A program made the translations under genes and the position numbers. 64,000 nucleotides of DNA from Buddleja alternifolia. Lineage: Eukaryota > Streptophyta > Magnoliopsida > Lamiales > Scrophulariaceae. The stretch is taken from assembly GCA_019426215.1 (NCBI GenBank), contig CM033408.1:22326375-22390374 (forward strand). The letters run 5' to 3'. Shown here piece by piece: positions 32,651-44,904 of the stretch (its first letter is position 1; every line of letters begins with the position of its first letter). The notes beneath the pieces were generated by a model, which saw only the letters and a program-made list of their open reading frames with translations, was not told the origin of the DNA and did no database searches.

Positions 32651-32886
32651 ATGATTTCTAATTTACATTTTTTATTATATGAAGTTAATGCCTAAAGTAT
32701 AAGACTTTAGGCATTAACTATGTGTGCTATAACACATAGTATGCTATATTAGTTTTATTCATTTGATGCACAGCCTAGTAGAAGTTTTTATGTTCAGTTA
32801 GAATATATAATTCATAACTAACTATGTGTATATTTATCATATATATTTATATGTATAATATAAGATGACTTATCTATTTATATATA
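32651..32886. other. AT-rich spacer with a small hairpin
   Basis: GCCTAAAGTATAAGACTTTAGGC (32688-32711 region) and CTATGTGTGCTATAACACATAG form short palindromes. Nothing else is recognised. Confidence 0.45.
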
Positions 32887-33178
32887 CTAGTAAACAACAC
32901 GTGCGTTGCACATGAATTATGTGATTTTGTTGAAGCGATTTATGTATATAGATATTGTTCAATTTTAAAATTTTATATTCAAAACTTAAATAATAATTTA
33001 ACTAATTGAACCATTATTCATTAATTTAAGATAATTTTAAAAAGTAAAAATTGATTGGTACGAAAGACTAAATTAATACGTAAAAGAATTAAGTTAATTA
33101 AAATCAAAACCTAGATAATAATGTAAATAAATAAATTCTTATGCAAATTCAAACTTCATTTATTCCTTATCTTGTTTA
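32887..33178 (-). mobile_element. Helitron-like 3' terminus (minus strand)
   Basis: On the minus strand the text reads GTGCAACGCACGTGTTGT, then TTACTAG at the edge (CTAG at 32890-32887), followed by T. A GTGCAACGCAC stem close to a terminal CTAG and insertion before T are the Helitron 3' hallmarks. The matching TC 5' end was not located, so the extent given is arbitrary. Confidence 0.5.
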
Positions 33179-33423
33179 TCTATACTATTTATTAAAGCTG
33201 AGACCCCTAGAGTAACCGCTTGGTCGGGGAAATGTGGACTTCCTAAAACACCCTCATCCGTTTAACACATCAGTAGAAATATTAGGGATTTAATGGTCAA
33301 TCTATACTATTTATTAAAGTTGAGACCCCTAGAGTAACCGCTTGGTCGGGGAAATGTGGACTTCCTAAAACACCCTCATCCGTTTTAACACATCAGTAGA
33401 AATATTAGGGATTTAATGGTCAA
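33179..33423 (+). repeat. Tandem duplication of a Helitron-5'-end-like segment
   Basis: Two nearly identical units, 33179-33300 (122 bp) and 33301-33423 (123 bp), start TCTATACTATTTATTAAAG. They differ at only a couple of positions. TCTATACTATT.ATTAAAG is typical 5' terminal text of plant Helitrons, but no 3' end was found downstream. Confidence 0.75.
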
Positions 33424-34154
33424 AACTAGCTGCCCACTAACTGCCCCAACATGCACTACTCCACGTCTCTCTCTTAGTTCCCTCATTTACCTTACAATTC
33501 GGTTAAAAAATTCTGCATATCACCACCAGGAAGAAGAAGACGGAGTAAGAATTGACCAGCAGAATCATAGAAGTTAGATTTATTCCTCTATCTATGAATT
33601 TTGTATTTTTTTTCCTTCATTCAAAGCACTTGACATGATAAACACTGAATTTTGTCCCATGCCTTATCATTACTAATTCACGCAGTAGAAGAAAGAGTTT
33701 TGAAGAAGCCTTACCATCAGTAAGTAATTCATGCAGTACAAGTAATGGAGTGGCTGACCATACAAGTTCTGGGAGTTGAGGCAAAGGGAGTTATCAAGTA
33801 GTTTCTTCATTGTATTCGTACTCTTTTAATCCTGCATTTCATCCTCTAGCTTTAATTTTTTTCATACAGTTGCAAGTGAATCGGTCATTCCTCATTGTAT
33901 TTCAATATCATCTCTATTTAGATGGGTCTGAAAAATTTGGTTGCAAACCGATGGCTGTAGACAATGACGAAGCCAGGATTTGAGGTTCGGGGGGCGAATA
34001 CAAAAAAAAAGAAGGTCAAACCTTGATATTTTTGGATTTTGGGGGACAAAATTTCATATTTCAAAAGTTTATAGGGCAAAAACAATAAGTTTTCCAAAGT
34101 TGAGGGGAGGGGGGGGTGCCCTCACCGGCCCCCCCATGTGACTCCGTCTCTGGC
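33424..34154. other. Unassigned
   Basis: Possible old untranslated or transposon text. 33965-34130 is rich in GGGG runs with the phrase AGCCAGGATTTGAGGTTCGG, commonly seen in plant DNA transposons; no ends were determined. Confidence 0.35.
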
Positions 34155-34540
34155 TATAGATATTTGATCTATGATACACGGATACTCCTAAAAATGGCCC
34201 CGTGCAGTATCGTACTCGTACCATATATGGATACGGCTCGAATACGGCTACGATACGTATCGGATATGGATTTTAAGTATCCGAAATTAAAAATAAAAAT
34301 TAAAAGATTGGATACGTATCGGATACGAAAATTAGAAGTATCCGATACTCCAAGGATACGTGCGGGGTCATTTTTAAAGTTATACAATCATTTTGGGGAC
34401 AAAATGAGAATAATAGCTAATTTATACTTAAGTCTTAAAATAATATTTAAAAATTAAAAAGAGATCACTTACCTTACCTGCTGTAAGAGTGAGACAGACA
34501 ACATTACCAGAGCAAATAGAAAACCTCCATTCTCTGTTTC

Positions 34541-34617
34541 TTCTCCCGCTTGACGCCGAACGAAGATGTCTTCGACGAACCAGAATTGACTCCCGCTTGA
34601 CGCCGAACGAAGATGAA
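34541..34617 (+). repeat. Short direct repeat
   Basis: CTCCCGCTTGACGCCGAACG followed by AAGATG occurs twice, near 34544 and 34591, in an otherwise unassigned open frame (34489-34674). Confidence 0.7.
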
Positions 34618-35646
34618 GATGGATTAAACGCCTCTTTTAAGCTTTCTCTGTCTTTTTCTCAAGTCTTCAAGTAAGTGATTTAGGGTTTCTTTACAACTTT
34701 TCAATTTTAATTTGATTTTTTATTGGTGTTATAGTTACTGTTAAATTGTTAATTTATAGCTACTAAATGTATATATAATTTATATATGTGAATTTATAGT
34801 TGCTAAGTGTTAATTTATTGAGATGTTTGAAGTTAATCCACAATTTGTAGTTCTCGTTTGGTAGTTGTAGGCAAAGTTCCCCAATGCCTCAAGTATAAGA
34901 CCCAATATACACCATTGAATCAATTAAATCAAACAGTCCAAATTAAACACTTGAAAACGCACGGGAAACATGCTGTAACTGGCAGAGGGGTAGAAATGTA
35001 AAATACACACTATTATACATCAAATCCCCTCCTAAATTAACTCCACAATCTCCCTAAAATCTCACATTTAAACCCACGAAACTCAACTGTAAATCACGAT
35101 TGAAATCTGTATTTAATATCTTTCCAAAACTAATTGCATATTTGGATTTCGCACGCTCCATCAACCCTAAAATGGTACCCAATCGGACTTTTTCCCAGCA
35201 GAAAATGAGGTCGAAAACTCCCTCGAGAATCACAGGTACCGATTATACAGTCCATTTTCAGTTGTTTTTTGATCATATAACGGACGAATTCATGTATTTT
35301 GTTGCTTTGTTGTTAAAAAAATACGTTTTTGGTTAATTCGCTGCATCTATACGCTGTTTATTGGGGTCAAATAATGTGTTTTTATTGATTTTGTGTGCAT
35401 ATTTGTGTAAAACACGCTGTTTATTTTTGAATTAGTGTGTGTAATGTTACTGTATTATGTGTGTGCACACACTGTATATTGCCTTGCATGCTACTGTATA
35501 ATGTCTTATAATATAATGTATAATGGTTTATTATATTGTATTTGTATGATGTTTAAACACACACTGTATATTGGGTTATATGATACTATATAATGTGTTA
35601 TAATATTCTGTATGATGTTTTACATGTCACTGTATAATGTGGTAGG

Positions 35647-35982
35647 TGACATGGCGCGCGGGATTGATGACGTGGAGACAAGTGGCATTCGCGTGTATGA
35701 AAGAAGGAAGAAGAAGTTTGGCGCTGTGGAGGGGCAGATTGATTAGAATTGATTAATTATTGTTTCCTTATTTGTAATATTGTCTTTTCTTAGTTTCCAT
35801 GCAGAGTATGGGACTTGTTAGGATGATTTGTATAAATAGTTTGGTAGGGTTTTATTTTGCCGTTTACTGAATAATTTGGTGGAATAAGGAGCTTGGTAGC
35901 TTGGGCACAAGATTCATCTTGTGAGTGTTCTTTTATCGTATTCATTCTTATTTTTCGAATTCTAGTGTTCATTGATTGTTCA
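35647..35982 (+). mobile_element. Possible solo LTR
   Basis: A block of different composition interrupts ACTGTATAATG-rich DNA, beginning TGACATGGCGCGCGGG and ending GATTGTTCA. A TATA-like TGTATAAATAG lies near 35830. The flanks GTAGG and GTAAC match only 3/5, so the boundaries are uncertain. Confidence 0.4.
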
Positions 35983-36998
35983 GTAACTTATATAATATTA
36001 TATAGTAAATATACATGTGATATACAGTATGTTAATATGTAACAAACAGTATGTGTTAATATATAACATAGAATAATTAATGAGACTTCTTACTGCATAA
36101 TATTGAATAACCCGCTGTATAAAATCAATAAATGTTCTATATACTGTTTAATTAGTTAATGTATCATAAAAAGTATAATGTGTTAACATGCACTGTATAT
36201 CACTATTTGTACTAACTGTATACCTATGTACATTCTACTGTATAGAGCATTCAACTGACTGTGTGGATTGCATTTAATTCCACACTGTATAACCTCATTA
36301 TATGAATTGTATAATGTAATATAATATTAATCACCATTATACAGTATTTTATAACTCAATATACAGACTCATATAAACCAATGCACAGTATCATATAACC
36401 CATTATACGTGAAATAGAATATGCGATGTCTTGCCATTTTGTAACATAAAACCCGAGCTGCTCTGTTCGCATATTTAAACTATAAGGGATTGAGAGGCTC
36501 TCTTGACGAATCTTCTTAGACCAATGATAAATACTATGGAACAGCAGGGTATAAGCATGCATCTGACTAAAAATTAAAGTCACTATCCCATGGTAGAATC
36601 AATACATTTGCTAAATAGATCATTCTGTCATTTTGAATCAGAATTATTAACACATTTGTTAAGACGTACATGGTTTAATCCGGCAGATCTCTTGTTGGAT
36701 AGAATCAGCAACTAATTGTATGTCAAATCTTCTGTAAAAAATTTACATTCTTTAATTGGGAAGAAGAGAATTAATTGGGGAAAAAATCTGTTATGGGCGG
36801 ATATAGTGGGATTTGATTTGATCTTGCATGTTATTTGCATAAGTTTGTTAAACTTATTGACCAAAATGCCCACATCATCATTAAATTAAATATAAAATCA
36901 GAAATAATGGCTTTAAATATGACCTTGGGATCAAATGGTTTAAATGACCTAGATTGAGTCTTATATCTTACCTAAACTATAGGGATGTATTTGATCCA

Positions 36999-37000
36999 TA

Positions 37001-37032
<32 letters not shown>
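36999..37032. repeat. TA dinucleotide microsatellite
   Basis: An uninterrupted run of alternating T and A of about 30 bases. Confidence 0.95.
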
Positions 37033-37033
<1 letters not shown>

Positions 37034-37470
37034 TGCCGTATCCTGGGCGTATCGTATCCTGAAATTTTGAAAATTTGCGTATCCCGTATCCATATCGTAT
37101 CATATCGGTATCCCCATATCCGTATCCGTGCATCCTATGTGATTAAAATAGTAGTCTAATTACTGTAAGTTTCTTTTTCTATTTTCTTTTGTTTTTGTTT
37201 TCATTTTCATTTTTATTTGGGCAATTGTAGAAGAATGTAACAATCCATTTTCATTAATATTTTCTCACAAATTTTCTATTTTTTTTCCTGTAGCTCTCGG
37301 AGAAGATACAGGTTAGAATTTGAATGCGGTGGATCTTCATATGGTTGGTGGATGAAACAAAATTAATTTCTTGCTTCTTAGTGTGTTCTATATGATTTTG
37401 TTTCGTTAATAATTTTAATTTTGAAGAATTAAGTTATTTGATATTTAGTTTTTGTTTCATAGGAAAGAAG

Positions 37471-37652
37471 TGTCATGCCCGAGCCCGCGAGTCCGTTGGA
37501 CGCGAAGCGTGCCTCCGAACTCATTGAGCGTAATCTTGAGTTGGACATTTAAATCACGGTCCAAAATGAATATTCATTGTTATACTTGGATCCTAAGATT
37601 CTCTTTATAAACTATTTCACTTTATTTCATTTTCCTGATGTGGGACGTTACA
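37471..37652 (+). mobile_element. Short solo LTR with a paralogous empty site
   Basis: It runs from TGTCATGCCCGAGCCC to GATGTGGGACGTTACA, 182 bp, flanked by perfect AGAAG duplications (37466-37470 and 37653-37657). The duplicated copy of the surrounding DNA at 38961-38990 reads GGAAAGAAGAAAAGTT with a single AGAAG and no insert, confirming both boundaries. A TATA-like TCTTTATAAAC lies near 37604. Confidence 0.93.
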
Positions 37653-39252
37653 AGAAGAAAAGTTAAATTCCAACCATCTATTCGTAGATATATATTCCTT
37701 TATACGAATAAAAAATTGATATCTATTCATTTAAACAAAATCATATTTTTTAACTAACTAAATATATATTTGAGAAAATATAAAATTAATTCCATGCTTA
37801 CACACATATGTACTTTCTTAGAAAAGTGGATTTTGAGTATATATATTAAAAAAGTCTGACACACTACGGCCTAAGAGATGCTTAAACAGTAAAAACTTTA
37901 TTTTTAATATGATAAATCAAATTGAAAAAAAAAAAAATTTTGAAGATATTAAGATACTTTAAGACTTGTATACTTTTTTTCCTGACCCGAAAAATGTGCA
38001 TCTTACCCATTGATCGTGCACTTCATCATTAAACTTATATTTTGAATGAATAAAGTAAAATATTTTATCAAAAATTTGATATGTGATATCCATTTCCTAA
38101 TATATATGGATCAATCAGTTTGAATAATTTATAATTATAAACTACTATGGTTATTCTAGGTTCATGCATGTATGTTTGAAAAAATAACTATAAATATATT
38201 CTTGTATTATATTATAACTTAAAGTAATTGAATTGTCAATATATAATGCAAGTTCGACTATGATCTCAATATATAGTGCAAGAAATTGATACATCATAAC
38301 AATTCAGTGAAATATTTCACTTAATTCAACCAATATAAGGATTAAATGATTAAAGTGCACATTTGTTTAAGGTTAGGGAGCAAAGCCTATACCTCTCAAA
38401 GTATATAAGAATCTCTGCAAAACTATTCCAAAAAAAACAAACTTAAGGGGGACATTCGGCATAAATATTCAAAAGTTAGTATGTTGAGTAATATTTTTTT
38501 TTTCAAAAATAAGGGGGAAAGTATGAAACCCCTAATAGATTGAGAGTGAATATGTTTTTTACCCTATCTTAAAATTTATTATAACTATATTATGCCTAAT
38601 GTATAATTTATGAAATCACATCGTAATTATAACTTTCTTATGTATAAATGTCCTAAATCCCAACACTATTATTCATTTCCCATAGAATGTACGAAATTTT
38701 TGATTAATTTTCCTATAAATTTCCCGTCAAATATTAACTATTAGTGAGCGATGTTTTTATAATTCATATAATTTAACCACTAATCTCACGATGATTACCA
38801 TCACTCAAGTAATTGTCTAAGTCGAATAAATATACTTGGATATTTTGCAAATTAATATTTTTCTAAAGAAATATTAGTTTGTAAAATATATAATTTATTT
38901 GTATTCAAGAAAAGTTTATCTACAATATTACTCCTCCGTCTTAGAAAGGTTACACCTTTGACATTTCATAGGAAAGAAGAAAAGTTAAAATCCAACCATC
39001 TATTTGTAGATATTTCTTTATATGAATAAAAAATTGATATTATTCATTTAAATAAAATCACATTTTTTAACTAACTAAATATATATTTGAGATATAAAAT
39101 TAATTCCATGTTTACAAACAAATGTACTTTCTTAGAAAAGAGGATTTTGAGTATATATATTAAAAAAGTCTGACACATTAATTACAGCCTAAGAGATGCT
39201 TAAACAATAAAAACTTTATTTTAATATGATAAATCAAATTGGAAAAAAAAAA
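37653..39252 (+). repeat. Dispersed duplication, ~290-bp copies
   Basis: Copies at about 37453-37470 plus 37653-37930, and 38957-39252, share AAAAGTTAAA.TCCAACCATCTATT, TTTTTAACTAACTAAATATA, GTACTTTCTTAGAAAAG and AAGAGATGCTTAAACA. Between them (37930-38956) I see AT-rich DNA and no gene; a fragment near 38340-38420 (AAGTGCACATTTG.TTAAGG, GGGAGCAAAGCC) resembles the MULE-like TIR text. Confidence 0.8.
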
Positions 39253-40197
39253 CTTGAATCCCTATGTTAGACACGTGTACACACACACACATATATTGGT
39301 TTTTTATTTATCTTCTCCTTTTACTAAATAAATAAAGAGATGCTTAAACAATAAAAACTTTATTTTTAATATAATAAATCAAATTGGAAAAAAAGAAACT
39401 TGAATCCCTATGTTAGACACGTGTATATATATGCATATATATATAATTTTTTTGATTTATCTTCCCCTTTTAGTAAATAAATAAGTAGGAGTAACCTTAT
39501 GTACCTCTATATCTTATTATTATTTTTATGTAATTTTGTTATAGAGTCCTAATGTAATTGGACATCTTAGATACTTCAAATTTATTTTTATTATTTATTA
39601 TTTGGCTCTTTTGCCATTAAAAAATGAACTACACAAGGATATATTAGGTACATTAAAAGTTACAAGAAATCACTCGTACTTTAAAAAAGTCCAACACATT
39701 ACAGCCTAAGAGATGCTTAAACAATAAAAACTTTATTTTAATATGATAAATCAAATTGAAAAAAAAAAAAACTTGAATCCCTATGTTAGACACGTGTACA
39801 CACACACATATATTGGTTTTTTTATTTATCTTCTCCTTTTAGTAAATAAATAAAGAGATGCTTAAACAATAAAAACTTTATTTTTAATAAGATAAATCAA
39901 ATTGGAAAAAAAAAGAAACTTGAATCCCTTTGTTAGACACGTGTATATATATGCACATATATATAGTTTTTTTATTTATCTTCCCCTTTTAGTAAATAAA
40001 TAAGTAGGAGTAACCTTGTACCTCTATATCTTATTATTATTTTTATGTAATTTTATTGTAGAGTCCTAATGTAATTGGACATCTTCGATACTTCAAATTT
40101 ATTTTTATTATTTATTTTGACTCTTTTGCCATTAAAAAGTGAATTACACAGGGATATATTAGGTACATCAAAAGTTACAAAAAATCACTCATACTTT
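39165..40197 (+). repeat. ~518-bp tandem duplication with inner ~145-bp repeats
   Basis: 39165-39680 and 39683-40197 align along their lengths (AAGAGATGCTTAAACAATAA near 39191 and 39708; GTAGGAGTAACCTT near 39487 and 40004; AGAGTCCTAATGTAATTGGA near 39544 and 40060). Inside each, the AGAGATGCTTAAAC...GACACGTGTA segment is itself doubled with a ~145-bp offset. Short TATA/CACA runs vary between copies. Confidence 0.9.
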
Positions 40198-40202
40198 TAT
40201 AA

Positions 40203-40232
40203 TAGTAGAGATAGAGATAGAGATAGAGATAC
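40203..40232 (+). repeat. GAGATA hexanucleotide microsatellite
   Basis: About five tandem AGAGAT units at the right edge of the 518-bp duplication. Confidence 0.95.
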
Positions 40233-40239
40233 GATATAT

Positions 40240-41581
40240 TTATGTGTTGTAATATAAAGTGGCTTGAGTTATGTATGTCTACACCACTCCTGTCGTACCA
40301 ACTCCACTTTATCAAATGAACATTTGTAGGTACAAATTCCTCTGTATTAACTAAGAATAGCAATTGTAATCCATTTCCTTTTACTTATATATTTCTACCA
40401 CTCTCTTTTCCAAAATATTACTTTGAGATAAGATAGTTCTTAAAATATTACTCTTCCAGAAATAATTTTCATAATATTACTCCTAATACAACATGTATTG
40501 TCATGTTGGCACAAATTTATTGATTGCAATTTCGTATATATTTTCTTGTCTCTTTTGTGGACTCATTTTGTTGGAAACATTTTATATTTTTAAAAATTCT
40601 CAAACTTCTTTTAAAAAGGAGTAACAACGAATATTTCATTAATTCAACCTAGGAAATATAATCGTTTATGATACAATAATTTTCAAATTGGACACTAACA
40701 GTCAAATAAATAGTAGCCTTTCATATACTTTTTTTTTTTTGTAATATTGGTTATTTGAATATGAAATTAGATAATAGCTTATAAAATGAAATTTCATTTC
40801 ATGCGAGTTCGTCATTTTCTTCATTTATTAGATAAATTCTATGTTGAATTTAATATGTATTAAAAAAATTAAACATCATGAGACTAAAATACTTATGAAA
40901 ATAAAACAAAAAAACTTACGCATTAGAGCTTTTGAAATGGAGCATGAAAATGCTAGGAGATATCTAACTCTGGAAGATACCCTTTTTGGTTATCCAAATA
41001 TAATGAACAAAGAACATATTTATAAACGAATCTAATGTGAATACTCTTTTTAATTAATTCACTACTAATTTATCACAATTTTCATTATTTAATTTAGTGA
41101 ATACTTTATACAGAATAAACATTGTTCGATCATCCATGCAACAAAAATAGTTTTTTAGAAGTAAAGGATTAAATTTTGTTGATGTTCTGACAACTATATA
41201 ATATTTACAGTCAAGAAACTTTATATATAAGTGGTTAGAAATTATAATTTTAGCATTCAAGTAAATAAATAAGATATTTTTAGGGCAATAAGATAAAAAA
41301 ATTTCTAAGTTATTTTGTTTAGATGTGCCCCTATTGAGATATATTAGAGTTCAATATAGTCGTGCTATAACTTTTGATAACTAATGACAATATGTGGCAT
41401 CTTTCAAATTGTCATTCATATATTGATATTCGTAGTTCTTGATTTATATATTATTGAAGAACATGAACTTTATCACTAGACAATTATCATATTGGAGGCT
41501 AAAATTATTAAAGATTAGCATTGTAGGCACATAAGTTATGAAAAAAATTAACCAATTCCAACTAATGAATTTGTGTGCACG
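40240..41581. other. AT-rich DNA, nothing recognised
   Basis: Short open frames on both strands (for example 40841-41035 and 41444-41683) show no family resemblance. Confidence 0.5.
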
Positions 41582-44560
41582 TGTGTTAGGTGTTGAACCT
41601 ATAAAAATAATTCCTACTCCTAAATTTGTAAATAGCAATGAGCAGGGTCGAATCCTTAGGGATTGATTCAGATTATTTCTCAAATTACTAAAATTAAAAT
41701 AAAAGGGGGATCTTTAATAATCGATTAAACTAAAAATTAAAATAAACAACTAAAATTATTAAAATCAAGAGATACAAAATTAATCAAATAGAAGAAACCA
41801 ATAGGTGGTGAGATTCTAGCCTAAGGTTTATCCGTTCTAATTCTATAATTTGATCATCGAGGCAAAGATAATTCGATATACTTGAATAAATTGGCTATAT
41901 ATAGTTGTTAACAAGCTCTAATAACCTAGTTTCTCCTTATTTTATCGATAATCAAAACAAGCTCTTTGATTATTTCCCTTATTAATTGAATAACCCTAGA
42001 CAAGCTCTTAAGGTTTAATTCAATAATAGCTTCAAGAATTAGAGAAACACCAATTCTAATTAACAAAACTCACAAGCTCAGTTCATTTAAATTAGATTAC
42101 ATATTCCCATAATAACAATCGAAAACTTATCCATAATCAATGTTATTAATTGCTAGTAATATTAGAATTGACCAAACAATTACGGATTTGGGATTCTAAT
42201 TAGCTTTATACTATTCCAATAATTAAATAACCAGCCGAATTACTCAATTTATTGAAACAATAATATCAACAAGCATAAAGAATATGTAAATATTCAATAA
42301 TAAAGAAGTAATAAGAATAAATTAGATCTCACAAATTTTGTAGAATTAAAACTTCAAATTCCTCGGCTAGAACTTGAGTTTTTAGCAATACATCTTCAAT
42401 AGGACAAAACGCAGAATTTTTCTTCTTCTTCCTTGAAAATAACGTGTAGTATGAAAAAGTGTAGGAGAGATAATAAAATTCCAACAGTATCTGGGGTTTT
42501 TAAATAAATAATACTGTTTTTAATAATATTTACATAAGTAATACACAAAAATAAAAATTCAGAAGTAGTATAAAACGCCATTGGTAATGGCGTATCCACA
42601 TTTTCCTTTTTTTTTTCTCTTATTTTGCTGAATTTGTTTTTTAAAATTAATGTGACAGGGTACGCCATTGTGAATGGCGTACCCCGTCATTATTTTCCTT
42701 TGTGGATTTTCGTCAATTTTGGCATGATTTTTCGACATCTTCTGTACATTTTCCGCCTTCGACTTCAACACAAAAAATGTAAATTGACTCACAAAATTTG
42801 TAACGGTGTGAGAATTGATTTATTTTAATATCCAAATGAAAAAAATACAACATGTTAAAAAAGTCAAACATATACGAATTTTTCTTAAAAAAATATTTTT
42901 TCGTCATTTTCGGGAGGATTTTTTGACATCTTCTGTACATTTTCGGGCTTCGACTTCAACACAAAAAATGTAAATTGACTCACAAAGTTTGTAACGGTGG
43001 GAGAATTGATTCATTTCGATATCCAGATGAAAAAAATACAACATGTTCAAAAAGTCACACATATACGGATTTTTTGGGAAAAAATATTTTTTCGTCATTT
43101 TCGGGATGGTTTTTCGACATCGTCTATACATTTTCGGGCTTGGACTTCAACAAAAAAATGTATATTGACTCACAAAGTTTGTAACGGTGCAAGAATTGAT
43201 TTATTTTGATATCCAGATGAAAAAATACAACATGTTAAAAAAGTCACACATATACGGATTTTTTGAAATAAAATATGTTTTCGTCATGTTCAGGATGATT
43301 TTTTGACATCTTCTGTACATTTTCGGGCTTCAATTTCAACAAAAAAAAATGTAGATTGACTCTCAAAGTTTATAACGGTGGGATAATTAATTCATTTCGA
43401 TATCTGAGTGAAAAAATACATTAAATTTAATAAAGAAGTTTTTTAGCATGTTGTATTTTTTTCAACCGGATATCAAAATGAATCAATTCTCCCACCGCTA
43501 CAAACTTTGTGAGTCAATCTACATTTTTCGTGTTGAAGTCAAAGCCCAAATATGTACAGAAAACATCAAAAAATCATCCCGGAAATGAGGAAATTTTTTT
43601 TTTTTTCAAAAAATCTGTATATGTGTGACTTTTTTAACAGGTTGGATTTTTTTACCTGGATATCAAAATGAATCAATTCTTAAATGGTTACAAACTTTGT
43701 GAGTCAATCTATATTTTTTGTGTTGAAGTCAAAGCCCGAAAATATACAGAAGATGTCGAAAAATCATTCCGAAAATGACGAAAAAATATTTTTTTGGGAA
43801 AAATCCGTATATGTGTAACTTTTTTAACATGTTGTATTTTTTCATATGGATATCGAAATGAATCAATTCTTGTACCGTTACAAACTTTGTGGGTCAATCT
43901 ACATTTTTTGTGTTAAAGTCGAAGTCTGAAAATTTACAAAAGATTTCGAAAAATCAATCCGAAAATGACGAAAATCCACAAAGGAAAATAAGGAAAATAA
44001 TGACAGGGTACGCCATTCACAATGGCGTACCCTGTCACATAAATTTTTAAAAAATAATCAGCAAAATAAGAGGAAAAAAAAAGGAGAATGTGGATACGCC
44101 ATTGGTAATGGCGTTTTATACTACTTCTGAATTATTTTTTTGTGTATTATTTATATAAATATTATTAAAAAAAGTATTATTTATTTAAAAACCCCAACAA
44201 TATCTATTTATATATACCTAGCCAAAAAACTCCTAACTAAATCAAACTCTAATTCTAATGGAAGAAGGAAATTAATTCCTTAATAGAATAAAATACTAAT
44301 AAAACTCCTAAAAAATAGGAAATCTCCTAAAAAATAGGAAGGCTCCTACAAAATAGGATTTTCTCTTCCTACTTAACACTCTTGTCTTCTTCTTTTTCTC
44401 CATCTTTTTCTTCATTTCTCTTCTTTTATGAACTTTCACCTATCAAAATAGAAAATCATGATAAATATTTATTATTTAAACTCAAATAGCAATAAATGAA
44501 TAAAAGAATTATATGAAAAATATGCATAAAATGCATACTAACAACATGGCAAAACACGTG
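41582..44560 (+). mobile_element. LTR-like block interrupted by a foldback element
   Basis: 41582 begins TGTTAGGTGTTGAACC; 41630-41670 contains AGCAATGAGCAGGGTCGAAT then CCTTAGGGATTG, text typical of LTRs of large plant non-autonomous gypsy-type elements. The sequence continues to 42492, is broken by the foldback element and resumes at 44196 with ATCTATTTATATATACC, a TATA-like box split by the insertion. A right end near 44543 (ACTAACA) is only a guess; no target duplication matched. Confidence 0.45.
42493..44195. mobile_element. 1.7-kb foldback (MULE-like) element with inner ~190-bp repeats
   Basis: The inverted ends start GGGGTTTTTAAATAAATAAT and match its complement at the right. The flanks AACAGTATCT (42483-42492) and AACAATATCT (44196-44205) match at 9/10, a Mutator-like duplication. 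The left arm holds four direct copies of a ~190-bp unit (GACATC markers at 42734, 42925, 43116, 43305). The right arm holds three copies in inverse orientation (near 43564, 43751, 43941). GGGTACGCCATT and GAATGGCGTACC words sit near 42660-42685 and 44007-44030. Short open frames inside are repeat by-products. Confidence 0.88.
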
Positions 44561-44904
44561 GCATTAGAATTAATAATACGGGAAATATTTTTAGAAGAGT
44601 AATAATTTTGGAAAAAACTCCAATTAATTACTTGATTATGAATTATTTTAGCCTTTTAGGTTTATATATGTTTTTTTTTCGCCCTTTTTAAATTATCTCC
44701 TATTTGTTTCTCACACACGCACGTGTCTCTCCAGGTGGCTTTTTCTTTTCTATTTTTATTAAACCCTCTGTAGATGGTTTGATAGTGGAGACTCATCCTC
44801 TCCAGCCCCAGTGGTAAAACAGGTACTCACAAAACATCGTCGCCGACTACAGTGTGCTCTGATATTCAGAACACAAGGTATATATTCTGATTTTCTAATT
44901 TTAT
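44561..44904. other. Unassigned region left of the tandem array
   Basis: 44780-44880 is less AT-rich and ends TTCAGAACACAAG|GTATATATTC, which would make a good splice donor for an untranslated exon. No reading frame supports a gene call. Confidence 0.3.

Larger units (their letters stand above)
34155..37140. mobile_element. Possible ~3-kb TIR element with GATAC-rich arms
   Basis: 34170-34370 is filled with GGATAC/GTATCC words (GATACACGGATAC near 34171). 37035-37135 holds the inverse (complement of GATGCACGGATAC near 37116). The arms form an inverted pair about 3 kb apart, but no target duplication could be matched. Between them are ACTGTATAATG-rich AT tracts (35450-35640 and 36060-36420), an LTR-like block and a TA microsatellite. 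Two independent short elements are the alternative. Confidence 0.4.

Noticed and set aside
34155..37140. Firm MULE call for the GATAC-rich arms
   Set aside because: No 9-bp duplication could be aligned at the two ends, so it is listed at low confidence.
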